Position numbers and translations under genes: made by a program
Shown: piece by piece, positions 20,577-32,446 of the stretch
How positions within the stretch are numbered: position 1 is the stretch's first letter
How the letters are laid out: every line of letters begins with the position of its first letter
The notes under the pieces: model-generated
What the model saw: the letters and a program-made list of their open reading frames with translations, nothing else
Told to the model about the DNA's origin: nothing
Database searches by the model: none
Assembly: GCA_024305745.1 (NCBI GenBank)
Contig: JAHRBS010000005.1
Location: 1,550,001 to 1,614,000, forward strand
Direction of reading: 5' to 3'
DNA length: 64,000 bases
From: Polyporus tsugae
Taxonomy: Eukaryota > Basidiomycota > Agaricomycetes > Polyporales > Polyporaceae

Positions 20577-23500
20577 ATGTCCGCGGCTCATGTCACTGCG
20601 CAGGAGATGTCAAGTTTGTAAGTCTATCAGCTTTGATGCTTGTCACGCGAGTTCTAACACCGTCGTGAACTTTTGAATAATAGCTACATGGTCACATACT
20701 GTATTTATGCTGCTTGTGGTACTGTCTCTCGCAATATTCGCCTCATTGCCTGATGCTAACCTGGCGCGCTAGCGATCGTCATCTACGACTGGTTCCTGTG
20801 CCTCGGCCAGGAGGTCAGATTCATACACGGCCAAAAGCCAATCTGAGTGAATTCCAAGTTTGATGGGAAGACGAGGGCCCTTAAGAGCAAAAATCCTGTA
20901 ACTCTCATAAAATTCAATTATCAGAAATTCTGATGACAGGGAGCGCGCATTCCAACGTCCGCTTACCAGCAACCGAGATGCTATCAATCCGGCGCCGATG
21001 GACTTCAAGTCACCTTAAAACCCGAGCCCAGCCAAAGGTCCAGCCGGGCGGTCGGAAGACTGGACCGATGGTGGCTCCGGAAGCGAAAATTTCCGAGTTC
21101 ACACGGTTCGAATTCCGGCCAAGAGCGGCCATGCTGGACTTGTCTTTCTCTTCCTTGTTCCCCCACCATCGTCTGCCCACCGGATGCTCCCCTTCCGTTC
21201 AGCCCTTTGCAGACGGACGACATTGGCAATCCGGCCGCCTTTTTACAGCATATGTCATGCGATTCCAAGCTAACTTGGTGGGTGCTTCACAGGTGATCTT
21301 CACGTATTCAAGTGGTGCTGACGTGGCATCAGCTGTTCGACGCCGTGGGCCTTGCGTGGGCCGTTCACCGCCTGTAATCCAATTTTAAGTCATTTTTTCA
21401 CTTGCATTGCTGGTATTTGAATACTGCAATTGTTATGCCGCTGATAGTCTTCCAACAGTGCACCTATCGCCTCCCCGCGTTCCGGAAGGACATTCCAAGA
21501 ACTGTGCTGTCAACAGCACCGTGATGGTCCCCGATGTGTCTGACCTCGGGGAGTGGTTCTGCGCAGAGTACGCATCTTGGCTCGTAATGCCGCTTCCGTC
21601 GCAGTTGGTCCATTGGGTAGGCATGCAGTGCCATTTCGTGGTCAACGCACCTCCCTGCCACCAACGTGGTTCTGGCACTGGGTTTGAGCCCGTGCCCATA
21701 GGTTCTGGGGTATGGTATACTCAGTAGATTTGTCCGTAGTTTGTTAGCGTAGTTGCTATTGCTGTAGTTGTAGCTATAATATATTTCTATGTCCCACCTA
21801 AAAGCAGCGTGAACGTGAGTGACCTGGCTGGTAGCAAATGTCCCAAAATGGTCCATCTGACTGATTTCGCGGAGCGTGAGACTTCGGTTATCGGAGATGC
21901 ATCATAAGATCAACTTGAGAAATATCGCTCTTAGGTCAATTTCAAGGGCCCTCAAACGCGATTCACTTAAGATTCCCTTAGCGAAATTCCCAAGAGCAAA
22001 ATCCTTAAAGTGACCCTAACGTAGCGCTTCCCCCGTGTATGGAACTGGCACTCTAAAGTCACTGGCGCCTCGCTGGTGTATACCCTCAGCCGCTATGCGG
22101 TGCTCATATTGAATATCCTGATTGTTGCGACGATATATCCAATGTCCGACCTGGTACGTGATCTTGCTTCCGTTACAAGTTTTCCTTTTGATGGACTCAT
22201 TGATGACTGTTGTGTATGTAGAGGTAGCAACTTGTCGTCACCTGAGTTAGATATCAAGCTATGCTTATACCCGCTTCCCCACAATAGCTGTAGGGTAAAT
22301 GTATGGGCCCAGACCGCCATGGGGATACTGGGCGGGATTGCATTCAGCGGTGCGTCCGAGCCTGAGCTCCTTTTCAAAACACCCGTACACTGACCAAAGT
22401 AGCTTCCAGCCTTCTCTGCCATGCGTGCGTATGCGCTGTCGAACAAGAACATATGGTTGACGGCCGTGATCATCCTTTTGGCACTACCCCCAACGGCGAG
22501 CTTCATTGTGAGTCTCTCGGACGTCGCTCCTGGTTGTGGTTGGTCACTCGTTTTTTTGGGAAAGCCTGAAGGCCTCTACGAAACTCCTGTAAATCTACCC
22601 AGTCCATTCAATTGCAGTAGCTCGAACTCGCTGTCACCGATGCTTTCACTCGCGTGCGTTCCATACCCAGCATTCTGTTTGACGACACAACCGGACTGAC
22701 AATCACCCTTTCCAGTCGTGCGTAGGATAGTAATCCGTCATTTTTCCGTGGTGCTCACTTCTATCATGTACAGTTGCTATTGTTACCCGGGCATCGCAGT
22801 TAGCGGCGGAGCTGCTTGTCATTGGTATCACGTGGTGGTACACCTACCAGTCGCATCGCATTCGGAAAGGCATCAAACTTGGACAATCTATTGGCTCTAT
22901 CCTCGTCTACAACGGTGAGTTGTGTCTCAGGGTTCATCGCATTGCTTGCTGACATGATGTGAAAATGCTCAGGAAGCATATATTTCCTGTGCACAAGTCC
23001 ACTCTTCACGATGCTGCGATTCCCAAGGCTCATTCCAAAATTCACAGATTTCTCGCGACCTTGTACATCCTCGACATCATATTCCACACAGCGCCGGTGC
23101 GTCCCTCAACCGCAGGTTACATATACATCACGATGTTTTCTCATAATTTCCTCTAGGTGCCGGACGCAGTCTTGGGTGCGAGCACCTTGCTGGCCATATT
23201 CTACGACACGTGGGTCCCCTCCGCTGGTACCCCTTTCATTTCTTGACAAGTTATAATGCTCGTAGCATAACATCGATTCTCGTGTGTCGTTTCGTGCTTT
23301 CCCTTCGGCAATTCGACAGCAGCACTGTCTCGTCCACGCGAGTCCGAGCCGAACACACAGCCTCGGCGGATGTGCTCCAGTTCGCGGCGCAGCCTAGCGA
23401 CACCCTCCCGGCCTTCATCGCGTCCTTCGCCCACCCCGTTCACGTCGACTCGGCCCTGTCCGAGATGGACTCCGACGAAAATTTTGACGTCACTGGATTG

Positions 23501-23599
23501 GAATGGCGAGAAATGGACGTGGTGGCACCGACTCCGGAGACGCCATCCAGCCAGCGTCGGACCGCTGATCAACCCTCCAATTTGGAACATTCCGTGTAG
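20577..23599 (+). pseudogene. DUF6533 copy 2, interrupted by a 1.2-kb insertion
   Basis: Exon 1 starts at ATG 20577 (MSAAHVTAQEMSS). Exon 3 reads YDWFLCLGQEVRFI and breaks at 20823. It resumes at 22040 with the expected W-N-W-H-S-K-V. The rest is recognisable: SRYAVLILN...YPMSDL, the AG micro-exon at 22222-22223, AMRAYALSNKNIWLT, VITRASQ-like and ITWWYTYQSH segments, and a tail from about 23270 to TAG 23599 with FAAQPSDTLPAFIASF. Apart from the insertion the gene looks largely unmutated, so the disruption may be recent. Confidence 0.75.
20826..22037. mobile_element. Candidate TA-flanked DNA transposon, non-autonomous
   Basis: About 1.21 kb sits inside DUF6533 exon 3. The ends are CACGG...CCGTG, flanked by TA on both sides (20824-20825 and 22038-22039). 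Removing it restores the exon with one base different from the other copies (TTCATATGG versus TTCATCTGG). Inner ends share GAGGGCCCTT in inverted orientation. No transposase was recognised. The two longest plus frames (20933-21388 and 21407-21727) match nothing I know. A TA duplication fits a Tc1/mariner-like or other TA-targeting MITE. Confidence 0.55.
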
Positions 23600-24200
23600 T
23601 TTGTGAGTAGGCATTCAGATGAGCGGTTTGCAGGTATTGACTGACCGTCGGTGATGATGGATGCACCCTGCAGACGTAGTGTTGCGGTAAATCTGGCGCG
23701 ACTGTCTAATGTTGTCTGAAACGTAGATGCTTTGCACTATCGAGCCTACGTCAAGTTCGTTACGCACGTTTTAAGCTGTGGGCCGTATTCACTTGGATAG
23801 CCATATGGAGGTCTTGGTCGCCCCACAAGGTTGGAACACTAGGATTCTCCCCTTTCGACGCGTCGCAGGCGTCGAGGCGGACACCGCAGTGGAGGGTCCG
23901 GGGCGACTGGAACATGGGAGGGTGTACCCAAAGACGTCGGTGTTCTGCTTGATTAGTCTATGATACGCAGATATTCAGTGGCCGAGAAAGACAAGACTCC
24001 GCGTCGATGGAAGACCGGTTCAGCATGCAAATTGCGAAACCAAAGAAACTGGCAGCTGAGGGTATGAGGGTAAGGATAAAGTTGCACGCTGAGCCGTAAG
24101 GTCGGAACCCTAGATTAGGGCTGGTCGTTGATGGCGTCCAGTACTGCTACAACCGAATCGGACGACTCCATCGTCTTGACCACCATCCACACCTTCCAAT
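23600..24200. other. Spacer, no supported gene
   Basis: Lies between DUF6533 copy 2 and the lyase gene. A 5' frame from 24128 (MASSTATTESDD...) overlaps the lyase start in another frame and was not accepted. Confidence 0.45.
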
Positions 24201-25324
24201 ATGACCCATCTGTTTACTCCACGAATATTGACTGGGTTTACAACGTACCCAAGCTCCGATGTCCCCACACTCGCCCTCGTCAGACTGGACGACAAGGAAC
24301 TAGGGGTGCACCGGGTGACCTCGAGCACATCCCACAAGCCTGTCGTCCCTCCCGTCACTGTCCCTGGAGGCTACACCACAACATCGGCATGGGAGGCGGT
24401 ATTTCCAGCGGGCAGCATCAATCCTGGGAACAAGAAAAGCCTACCCGGAGGCTTCGGGTTCTATCTTCACGGACCAGCGCAGTTCGTCGAAGCGTTGAAG
24501 ACGTTGGAGGGGCATGCGGAGGTTGTGTTCACGTATAGCGTCCTCTTCGAGGAAGGGTTCGATTTCGTCAAAGGAGGGAAACTTCCGGGAATCTGTGAGT
24601 TTCTCTTTCTGGTAGTGTGGTGAGGGATGTTGAATGCGCGAGGAGATGGTGGTGCCGGAGACTTCGCGTATGGATGCACGGGCGGGAAGCAGACAGACCG
24701 TTGCAGGTGCTTTAATCTGCGGTTGATGTGGCGGTGAGTGCTCATCTGTCGTGTCCGAACATTTGCTTCATCTTTGAGACTCCCAGTGACGACGGGATCG
24801 GCGAGCTGTACACCTACCTCCCGCAGACAGAACGGAACACGCAGCGGCTGCTGCTCGTCGCGCCAAAGTCCATCCAGCATCCGGACTACGGCTTCTCAGT
24901 CGGTCGCGGCGCGTTCAGGTTCACACCCGGACGGTGGACGCGCGTCACGCAGCGCGTGAAGATGAACAACCTTCGGAAGGAGGACGGTATGTCGGGCTTC
25001 CATGTCTCTCGTACCGTGTTGCCGACGATGCCCTTCAATAGGAGAGATTGAGGTTTACATCGATGGAAAGTCGGTCTTGCACGCTACCGGGCTCATTCTG
25101 CACACCCATGAAGGCCCGGATGGACGCGTGCAAGGACTACATATGCAGACGTTCTTCGGCGGTATGCCCGTTCCTCGTTCCTCGTTCCAGTGGCTGTATT
25201 CGAGCTGAGACCAGTACGCGTAGGTCATACTCCAGATTGGGCGTCGCCGAAGGACCAACGAGCCTGGTTCGCGAACATCTCAGGAGCCATACTCAAGCCG
25301 GCGCACGTACACGATGAGCTGTGA
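24201..25324 (+). CDS. Polysaccharide lyase family 14-like protein
   Basis: Likely cleaves glucuronate-type polymers (alginate or glucuronan) by beta-elimination, by family. Exons 24201-24594, 24661-24733, 24787-24986, 25042-25161 and 25224-25324 give 295 aa with no stop. Signatures in order: GFTTYPSSDVPTLALVRLDD, WEAVFPAGSINPGNKK, GGFGFYLHGP, VVFTYSVLFEEGFDF, GGKLPGI, YGCTGG...RCFNLRLMW, GELYTYLP, YGFSVGRGAF, GRWTRV, EIEVYIDGKSVLH, and HMQTFFGG then HTPDWASPKDQRAWF. All four introns are 53-66 nt with consistent phase. The chosen ATG gives no signal peptide, although a secreted enzyme would be expected. Either an upstream leader exon was missed or this copy is cytosolic. Confidence 0.85.
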
Positions 25325-25901
25325 CCTGGGCGAGTCCTACCCCTCCTACCAAGAAGAGCTGCATATATTGTCAATTGTATGCCTGTTTTGCTTCACTCTC
25401 TATGCACCTCTCATACATGCATCGATAGATCAACCCTCCCCCCCAAAACGGCCCGGAAATTCGCCCTTCAGCCTACCATACGGTCCGGGAGACTGTACCG
25501 TTTTACCTGACCACGTGCCTACCATGGAGAAACTCAGACTATATGCTTGCTGTCCGGCGGAATCCAGAAATGAACGGGTATTAATCACTCTAGATTCATA
25601 TGAGCTGGCTTATGTGCGTCTCTTTAATCTTGCTCCCGTACTTACGTTGCTCACATATATGTCAACAAGGCGACACTCCGTACACCCACAATCTCTCGTA
25701 GGTTCGCGTTTTTTTTTGGCAGTGTTGATTCACATTTTGCGCCGGTGCTGATGCTTCATTTGTGTTTAGATGGACGCAAGGGCGTCCATGTGAAATGATG
25801 TTAGTTGCAGACACTTTCAGTACATGACGAAGGCGAACAAAATCCGTGGCTTCGAAGTCCGTCCCAGCGCCCAGATGGTCTGCGTCATCCCCTCATCGTG
25901 G
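25325..25901. other. Convergent intergenic region, no supported gene
   Basis: 3' flanks of the lyase (+) and the small secreted protein (-). Nothing recognised. Confidence 0.45.
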
Positions 25902-26368
25902 TCATGCAAGTCCCCCCGAAGGCAAAGATACGACTCTCGTTGGCGATTCCGTGACCGGCTCCAGTGTCTGGGTCATCCCCGTCGCGCCATGCGTCACAGT
26001 CGGGGTATCAGGCGTCGCGATCGACACGGCCGGGCTGGCGTCTGCCATCTTGGACTGGTTGATGGTCGTCGACGCGGACAGCGAACGGACTGGAGCAGTA
26101 GGGGTGGACGGATCTGACGGGACGGGCGGGGGCACGGTGTGGGTCAACAAGAAGGAGGTCGCTCCTCCGCTCACGGAGGATAGTTGGATGGGTTGCGTGT
26201 CGCTGGTCGACGCGTCCTGGCGTGCTTGGTTGGGGATCACTGTGGAGGATCGGTCAGTGTCGGTCCCAGGGAGTCAAGAAAATTTCTGGCTTGCTTACTA
26301 CCAGGGAAGGCATCTGTTGCGGCGATGAGTACGACACCGTAGAGAGTGGCGAGCTTGGAGATGAACAT
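25902..26368 (-). CDS. Small secreted Ser/Thr/Pro-rich protein
   Basis: Two exons, 26368-26302 and 26239-25902, joined across a 62-nt intron (donor GTAGTA, acceptor CCACAG), encode 134 aa. The start MFISKLATLYGVVLIAATDA is a convincing signal peptide, with cleavage likely near AFPG. The mature part is rich in Ser, Thr and Pro (HTVPPPVPSDPSTPTAP), lacks cysteine and has no known domain, so a mucin-like or GPI-type surface peptide is possible. It ends in SLPSGGLA without a clear GPI signal. Function unknown. Confidence 0.6.
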
Positions 26369-26590
26369 GGTGCTGATGGTCTTTGTCGTACGGATGGTGA
26401 GGTGTCGCGGTCGATTGGTTGGTGTGCGTGTGGATATTGACGTTTTTTGATCAACAGGACGCCCTCCTTATATACATTTTTGGCAGACTCCACCTCTTCC
26501 CTGACGCCGCCGCTGACTTTGCGTTCGTTTTAACCAGTTCGACCCCTCGCCCTTGGTTGGGAGACCAAATGGTCGAGCGTTTCCATTGAG
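26369..26590. promoter_or_regulatory. Upstream region of the small secreted protein
   Basis: On the minus strand a TATA-like TATATAAGG lies about 95 bp before the ATG at 26368 (plus strand CCTTATATA at 26466-26474). This is a reasonable core promoter. No other site was identified. Confidence 0.35.
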
Positions 26591-27790
26591 GTTGTGCGGA
26601 AGGCCCTTCGGCGCCACTATGTCCCTTTCCTTGAACCGAACCGGGCGTGGTTCGTATCGCGTACCGAGCGCGGACCAGGTCTGCGGGATAGATTGACCTG
26701 CGCCTTCTCAGTCTCTTCGTGGCTTCGAGATTCCCGCCTCGCGGATCGCAATTGGACTGGCCCGGTCCGAATCCCGATGGCCGAATTTGGTATCCGAAGC
26801 GCCGGGGGACGGTCTCCAACATCCGTTCGCCGTCGAACGCACTGGCACGCAGGAGGCGGAGCGGAATCGGATATCAGAATCCCAAATCGTCCACGCTGAC
26901 AACCGAGAGGCTTGCGTCCCCCTCCATCGCCACTTCCCCTTCTTGCTCTCTGCATTCACGGAAATGTCGACCCTAGAAATCACTTTTCCGTGCTTTAGCG
27001 ACTTCGCCCGGATGGTCTACTGCCTCCCCAATTTGTGCTTCCTCAGGTGCCACAACGTGGGTTGGATCACTCTCGGCTCTGTTGCAGGCTGCATGAAGCA
27101 CTTTGGAGGTATGGCCTCCCTATTCACCTCCGTTCGCTGATAATGTGCGGGAGTTGCACGTAAGTTATGAGCTGTGGCTAAATATGCGCAGTGGAACTGA
27201 CAAAGCTTCTGTCGATCAGCTCCCTGGCGATGCATGGCGCCGAAAGGTTGCTATCGGCATGCGGGCTTCGTTTAAAACTGCTGCAGATCAGACTTCCCTA
27301 TGTTCATGGCTCGGGAGCGCGACCTCTTCGTACGTTATTCTCCATTCGGCGATTGCCTGTTGGCGAGTCCGTCTAACACGGAGACAGAGTCGCGATTTAA
27401 TCTGAGCATCTGCTGGAATCTCGCTCACTTGTGGGTTGAGCTCATGCCGACGTTCACATCCGAACTTGAACTGCCGCAGAACCCGGAGGCGATGTTTAGG
27501 TCATAGAATGTCCCCCATACCTGATAAGGTGCTGATGCTTTCCGCCCAGAAGCGGTGCCTCTTCGTCCGGCGCGGCTTCTCTCTGGGGATTGCGGGTGGT
27601 ATTCTCGAGGACGCTCTTGGGGCTAGCGCGCAACACTTCGACGAAGAGAGACGGACAGTATCTGTACAGATATCTGACAGTCCCTGCCGGAAGGAATGGT
27701 GGAGGACCCAGATCGCGGAATGTTTTCCGACTTGGTCACGGTCGAATCGGCTTCGACTGGTTTACGTGACCCGTGAGTACTACATCCATT
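26591..27790 (+). pseudogene. F-box/LRR-like gene relic
   Basis: Pieces of a basidiomycete F-box-like protein lie in changing frames. MSTLEITFPCFSDFARMVYC then LPNLCFLRCHNV is at about 26964-27056. LLSISSLAMHGAERLLSACG is at about 27203-27260. A C-terminal block (RKEWWRTQIAECFPTW) is at about 27689-27736. Stops and frame changes separate them. No F-box start or complete exon chain could be built. Confidence 0.45.
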
Positions 27791-29082
27791 TTGTGTTTCC
27801 GGGACGCTCTTCAAATCTGTAACTGGTGCCGTCCAAGTTGCTGATGGTTTGATGACCAGCACGACACGAACTCGACATTTTGGAACGGGGAGGTGTGTCT
27901 GGAAAGCCCTGCGCGGAAGATGTAAGGGAGTCGCACTTGAAAGTTAAATTTGGCTCAGGTGAGGAATCAGAATCATCCAGTCCGTAGAGGGCGTGCAGAA
28001 ACATTGATACCATTCCATTAGAGGCACGCGCGAAGCAAACCCTCAGTGGACCTGGCGCGCGTTCCTTGGACATCGGCATGCCGTTGTGGCTCGGTGGGTA
28101 ACGGTACGCAACGATCCCTATGAAATAGGCTTGGGTAGAGGGGCCGGCCAGGCGTCATCGACCCCTTGTTTTCGAACATAGACGGATGTATTCTGGTCAC
28201 TGCCCATTCGGCAGTTGGGAAGAGTGACGCTGCCAGTGTAACAACGTGAATGTTATTAACAAAGCGGCGTGCATCTCCGTTGCACGTTGTGGAGGAAGTA
28301 CTACATAGTACAAGGGCCCGGAGCTAAGGAGGTAAGTATGCATGAGTAGTAATTGAGAACGCCTTGACGAACCATATGTGTGGATGAACCATGGTATGTG
28401 TGGATGCACGTTATCTGGCTATCGCCCGCGAAACCAGTCTTAGTCTCATGAGAAAAAAGGTGCTACGAGGGATCGAACCTGGGTTTTGGGAACCAGGTTG
28501 ACGATGGTGATTATCAGAATCCCAAGTGATAATAGCGCCCCTTGAACCTTATGACAATCTTAAGCTTACTCCGTCTGAGTCTCAATGACCCCATTTAAGT
28601 AAGTACTCTCCTGAGTCTCCTCATCCCGGTGGGCATCCGCAGCGCGGACCGGTCGCCTGCAAGTCGCCTGCGAACCAGTCACGGCAAGGATCCGTCGAGT
28701 ACGTAACCATCTCGATATAGTGCAGGTACAAGGCACGCCTTAACAAAGTCGCCTTCAACCGCATGCGTTACTAGTACTACCTTCGCATTCCCAATGCTCT
28801 CGGTTCCGTGCCACTCATCCACGAGTCCTCGAGCTCAATCGGTATGGTTCCTGCCGCCGCCGCCCCACCAGCCTTCAAGTTGATAGGGCTCTCGATGTTT
28901 GACTCCATGATCCAACTTGGGGGCACTCCATCGATCCCGGCAGAGCGAACGTCTTGTTGATGTTGATATAAGTACATCGCCCTCCAGACGCGTCGCGCGT
29001 TGCGTTCGTGGAACACTACTAGTACTCCAACGCACCTCAAGGTCCGCATTTCTAATCGGATTGGCCCGTTTTACTTATCAAA
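27791..29082. other. Intergenic, mostly empty
   Basis: No protein gene supported. It contains the tRNA-like segment listed separately at 28459-28541. Confidence 0.45.
28459..28541 (-). tRNA. tRNA-like or SINE-head sequence, degenerate
   Basis: On the minus strand the sequence has a perfect B-box/T-loop (GGTTCGATCCC), a 5-bp D-arm-like stem (TATCA/TGATA), nearly complementary ends (GCGCTAT with GTAGCAC, one mismatch) and a T6 run directly after the 3' end, like a Pol III terminator. The anticodon arm does not fold properly, so it is more likely a tRNA pseudogene or a tRNA-derived element than a working tRNA. Confidence 0.35.
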
Positions 29083-29493
29083 TGTCGCCAGATTCGTGGC
29101 AGCCACGACGTGACGCGGAGGCAATCAGGAAGTTTCACGAGGCCGCAGACTGGCTGAAGGAGTGGAAGAACGCCTTTATCCGTAGGGTGTCGTTAGTGCT
29201 TCGCTTTTGATTGCTCGCCTCTTGCTAAGAAGACATCTCTCCCCTCTGTAGTCTCGCAGGAGGCATGCCGAAGCATGACATGCGGTCGCTCTGGAAGTTT
29301 ACCATCGGCGACCAAAGATCATTCCATCATAGCATTTTCAGTAGCCCAAGGCCTGCCGACGCTCCGCAGACCCCGAAATTTCCGTATAAGTATATTCACC
29401 CACGCGTTTTCGGACCCTCTCATTTTTGCGCTTCGGGATCCGGCGCAAGCGGCATACGTATGTGCTGCGGTAGAGAGAACAACGCGCAAGTAG
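29083..29493 (+). other. Unassigned coding-like segment upstream of dynamin 1
   Basis: ATG 29083 opens a charged peptide (RRDAEAIRKFHEAADWLKEW). After an intron-like gap with acceptor TCTCGCAG at about 29262, a second block reads HSIIAFSVAQGLPTLRRPRN and ends at 29493. It looks coding, but I do not recognise it and could not close a full model. It may be a relic. Confidence 0.3.
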
Positions 29494-29618
29494 ATTGCTT
29501 CTCTCTGTCAGATAGGTCTGAAGTTCACGGTTTCAGGCTAGGAAGCGCGGTTACGGGAATCCCATATATTACGCGCAATGCGCGTTTCATCCGACTTCAC
29601 CTCCCATCTTCGCACCCC

Positions 29619-32154
29619 ATGCTTCCCTCAACAGAGCCGTCCACAGACCAGCCGACTGGTGTGGGGCTGTCCGATTCTCTCTACGCCTCCCGTCGGAGGC
29701 GTATGCTGGACGTTGTGAATGCGCTCCATCTGACGGGGTATGTAGTCCGGGCATTCTCTTCGTACCTCTCTTTCTGATCACCCTTATTCTTTCTGGCAGT
29801 GTTCAAGTCGACATCGACCTCCCTGTGATCGCAGTCACTGGATCGCAAAGCGCAGGAAAGTCGTCCTTGATAGAGTCAATATCCGGGATCACTCTTCCTC
29901 GTGCGAGTGGCACGTGTACTCGGTTCGTACTCGCCATATTCCGTCCTGCACAACGCTGACCTTACTCGCAGCTGTCCTACAGAGTGCCGCCTCTCGTACT
30001 CTACACAGCCATGGCAGTGCACTGTATCCCTCCACATTCTCACCGACAAGGACGGGAGGCCTCTCGGCCACCCCAAGAATGAGCAATTTGGCGACATCAT
30101 CTACGACAAGGCGGAAGTCGAAGACAGGATTCGGCAAGCACAGCGTGCCATCCTGAACCCAAGCGCGGACCCACGTCGCTTCTTGGACGACAACGACCCG
30201 GAGCTCTTAGGTCGCGAGCTTACGTTCTCCACCAACTCCGTCTCACTCCAGATCAGCGGCGAGGACGTGCAGGACCTGTCCTTCTGCGACCTTCCAGGTA
30301 AGCCTTTGGCACATCGTGTTCCCAGCTCGTGTTCACCTCCGAATGCCAGGGCTTATCGCCAGCGTCGGCACTGGCGGAAACGAGAGCGACATCGACCTTG
30401 TCAAGAACCTGGTGTCCATGTACATCTCTAGGCCCAGCTGCATCATCCTCCTGACGGTCGCGTGCGAGAGTAAGTCGCTCCATGTCGTCGATCTCATTAT
30501 TAGCGACTAATGTGTACCACTGCAGCCGATTTCCAGAACCAGGGCGCGCATCAGCTCGCGAAGAAGTATGACCCAGAGGGGTCACGGACGATAGGTTCGA
30601 ACTCCATTCCTATACTTATACCATCGTTCGTGCACTTACGGACACGTCCACAGGTGTGCTCACGAAACCTGACCGTATTCCCGCCGGCGAAGAGAGTAGC
30701 TGGCTGCGTTACATCCGCAACCAGGACGAGGCGCTCGAACACGGCTGGTTCAGCGTGAAGCAGCCCGATTCGCGCGCCATCGCGGCGGGCATCACCTGGG
30801 AAGAAGCGCGCGAGAAGGAGCGCGAGTTCTTCACCACGAGCTCGCCGTGGAACGTCCTCGACCTCGAGTATCAGAACCGCCTGGGGACCAACAAGCTCGT
30901 GGATCGTCTCAGCGACGTCCTCTCAGACTGCATCTCGCGAAGGTACGCCTCCAGCATACGCACCGCATACTTACCCACGGTCTAACGTCAGTGCCTTTCT
31001 TAGGCTCCCGAACATCCAGGACGAACTGCACAAGCTTCTGGCAGCCACGGACGAGCGGCTCACAGAGCTTCCTAAGCCGCCCTCCTCGGACGTGTTGTCC
31101 GAAGTCCTCTTCCTCCTCTCCACGTTTTCGAAGAGCCTCGGAAAGTACCTCGAAGGGACAACGAGGGCCGACGGGCTTCTCCAGTCCATCCGGCCCGCAT
31201 ATGATGTCTTCCGCAAGGCAATCCGCGCGACTGAGCCCGACTTCCGGCCCTACAAGCGCAGCCTCGTGAGGCGCAACCCGGACGCCCACAAGTTCGTGCC
31301 GCCGCCGTTCCTGGCGAACGAAGGGTACACGTTCATGCCCGAGAACGACACCCGTGCCGTCTTTATTGACGACGTCATGGACCGCGCAAGAGAGTACGTA
31401 GCGATAAGGTTCTTACCATCGTCGCCGCTATCTGACTCTGTCGTTCCTTCTCCTGGTTAGGGCGAGAACGCGGGAGCTTCCTGGCCACATCCCGTTCGTC
31501 GTCACGCAGGAATACATCATGGCGATCATCTCGGGTTGGCAGGGCCCGGCGGAGGCTCTGTTCCGCGAGGTGCACAACATCCTGGTGAGGCATGTGAGGC
31601 ACCTCGTGGCGGACCACTTCGCACAGTACCCGCTCCTCCAGAGCCGCATCACGTACGTACCTTACCCTCTCATCCGTTCGTTGCCCACTCACACACTACG
31701 GACGGTCGTGTAGGACCATCACCACGGATTTCCTCACCGCCTCAGCTGACCAAACCCTCGCCCGGATCCGGTGGTTCATCGCGCTCGAGATGCGGCCGCG
31801 CACGCTGAACGAGGCGTACTACGCCGACTATCACGACAAGTTCCTGAGCCACTACAAGGGGTGGCGTCCCATCGAGGCCGAGGCCGACGACGACAACCCG
31901 CGCGCGTCGCTCACGAGCCGTCTCCGCGACCACTCGCTCGAGGAGTTCCAGGAAACCGTGAACGAAGTCCTCGCTGGGCTGACGGAGATGGGCATCCGCG
32001 GCGCGCAGGCGGGCGACCTGGCGAAGCTCCTTCCGCCTGACCCGTACGACCCCGCGATCGAGATCATGGCGAGCGTGCGTGCGTACTTCCAAGGTAAGCA
32101 CGGCGCATCCACGCTGCCCTTCGCAACCTTTGTTGTGTTCAAGTTGGCTGATCG

Positions 32155-32193
<39 letters not shown>

Positions 32194-32446
32194 GTCGGTG
32201 GCAGTCGCGCACAAGCGGTTCATCGACAACATCCCGAGCACGATCGACTACGAGCTCGTGCTCGGGCTCGACCGCGAGCAGGCGCTGCGCAAGGGGCTCG
32301 GGATCGGGGGCGCGGACGCGCTCGCGCACTGCGCGGAGTACATCAAGGAGCCGCGGAACGTCGCGGAGCGCAGGGAGGAGCTCATGAAGAAGCGCGAGCG
32401 GCTGGAGATGGCGAGGAGGCAGCTCAGCGAGGCGTGGCTTCAATGA
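29619..32446 (+). CDS. Dynamin-like large GTPase, copy 1
   Basis: A membrane-remodelling GTPase of the dynamin superfamily. Ten exons: 29619-29737, 29800-29922, 29972-30297, 30350-30469, 30526-30594, 30654-30942, 31004-31393, 31461-31652, 31714-32093 and 32205-32446. They encode 749 aa without a stop. G1 is [13 protein letters not shown]2 is LPRASGTCTR, G3 is DLPG and G4 is TKPD. The middle domain includes DFRPYKR. The C-terminal GTPase effector part ends MKKRERLEMARRQLSEAWLQ. There is no PH or proline-rich domain, so it is closer to Mx/Vps1/Dnm1-type relatives than to classical dynamin. Which of these is not decidable by eye. The last intron carries a (TG)18 tract. Confidence 0.9.
32156..32191 (+). 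repeat. (TG)18 microsatellite in the last intron of dynamin 1
   Basis: Uninterrupted TG dinucleotides directly upstream of the acceptor GGTGGCAG. It is a likely length-variable marker and could influence acceptor use. Confidence 0.95.

Noticed and set aside
21660..21715. B-box-like GGGTTTGAGCCC inside the 1.2-kb insertion
   Set aside because: One mismatch to the consensus, no A box at suitable spacing and no terminator, so not called as a tRNA or SINE.
25055..25317. Alternative frames over lyase exons 4-5
   Set aside because: Only the spliced frame continues EIEVYIDGKSVLH into HMQTFFGG and HTPDWASPKDQ.
31742..32443. Long minus-strand frame with a run of His-Thr
   Set aside because: It is the antisense of dynamin exons 9-10. 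The His-Thr run is just the (TG)18 tract read backwards.
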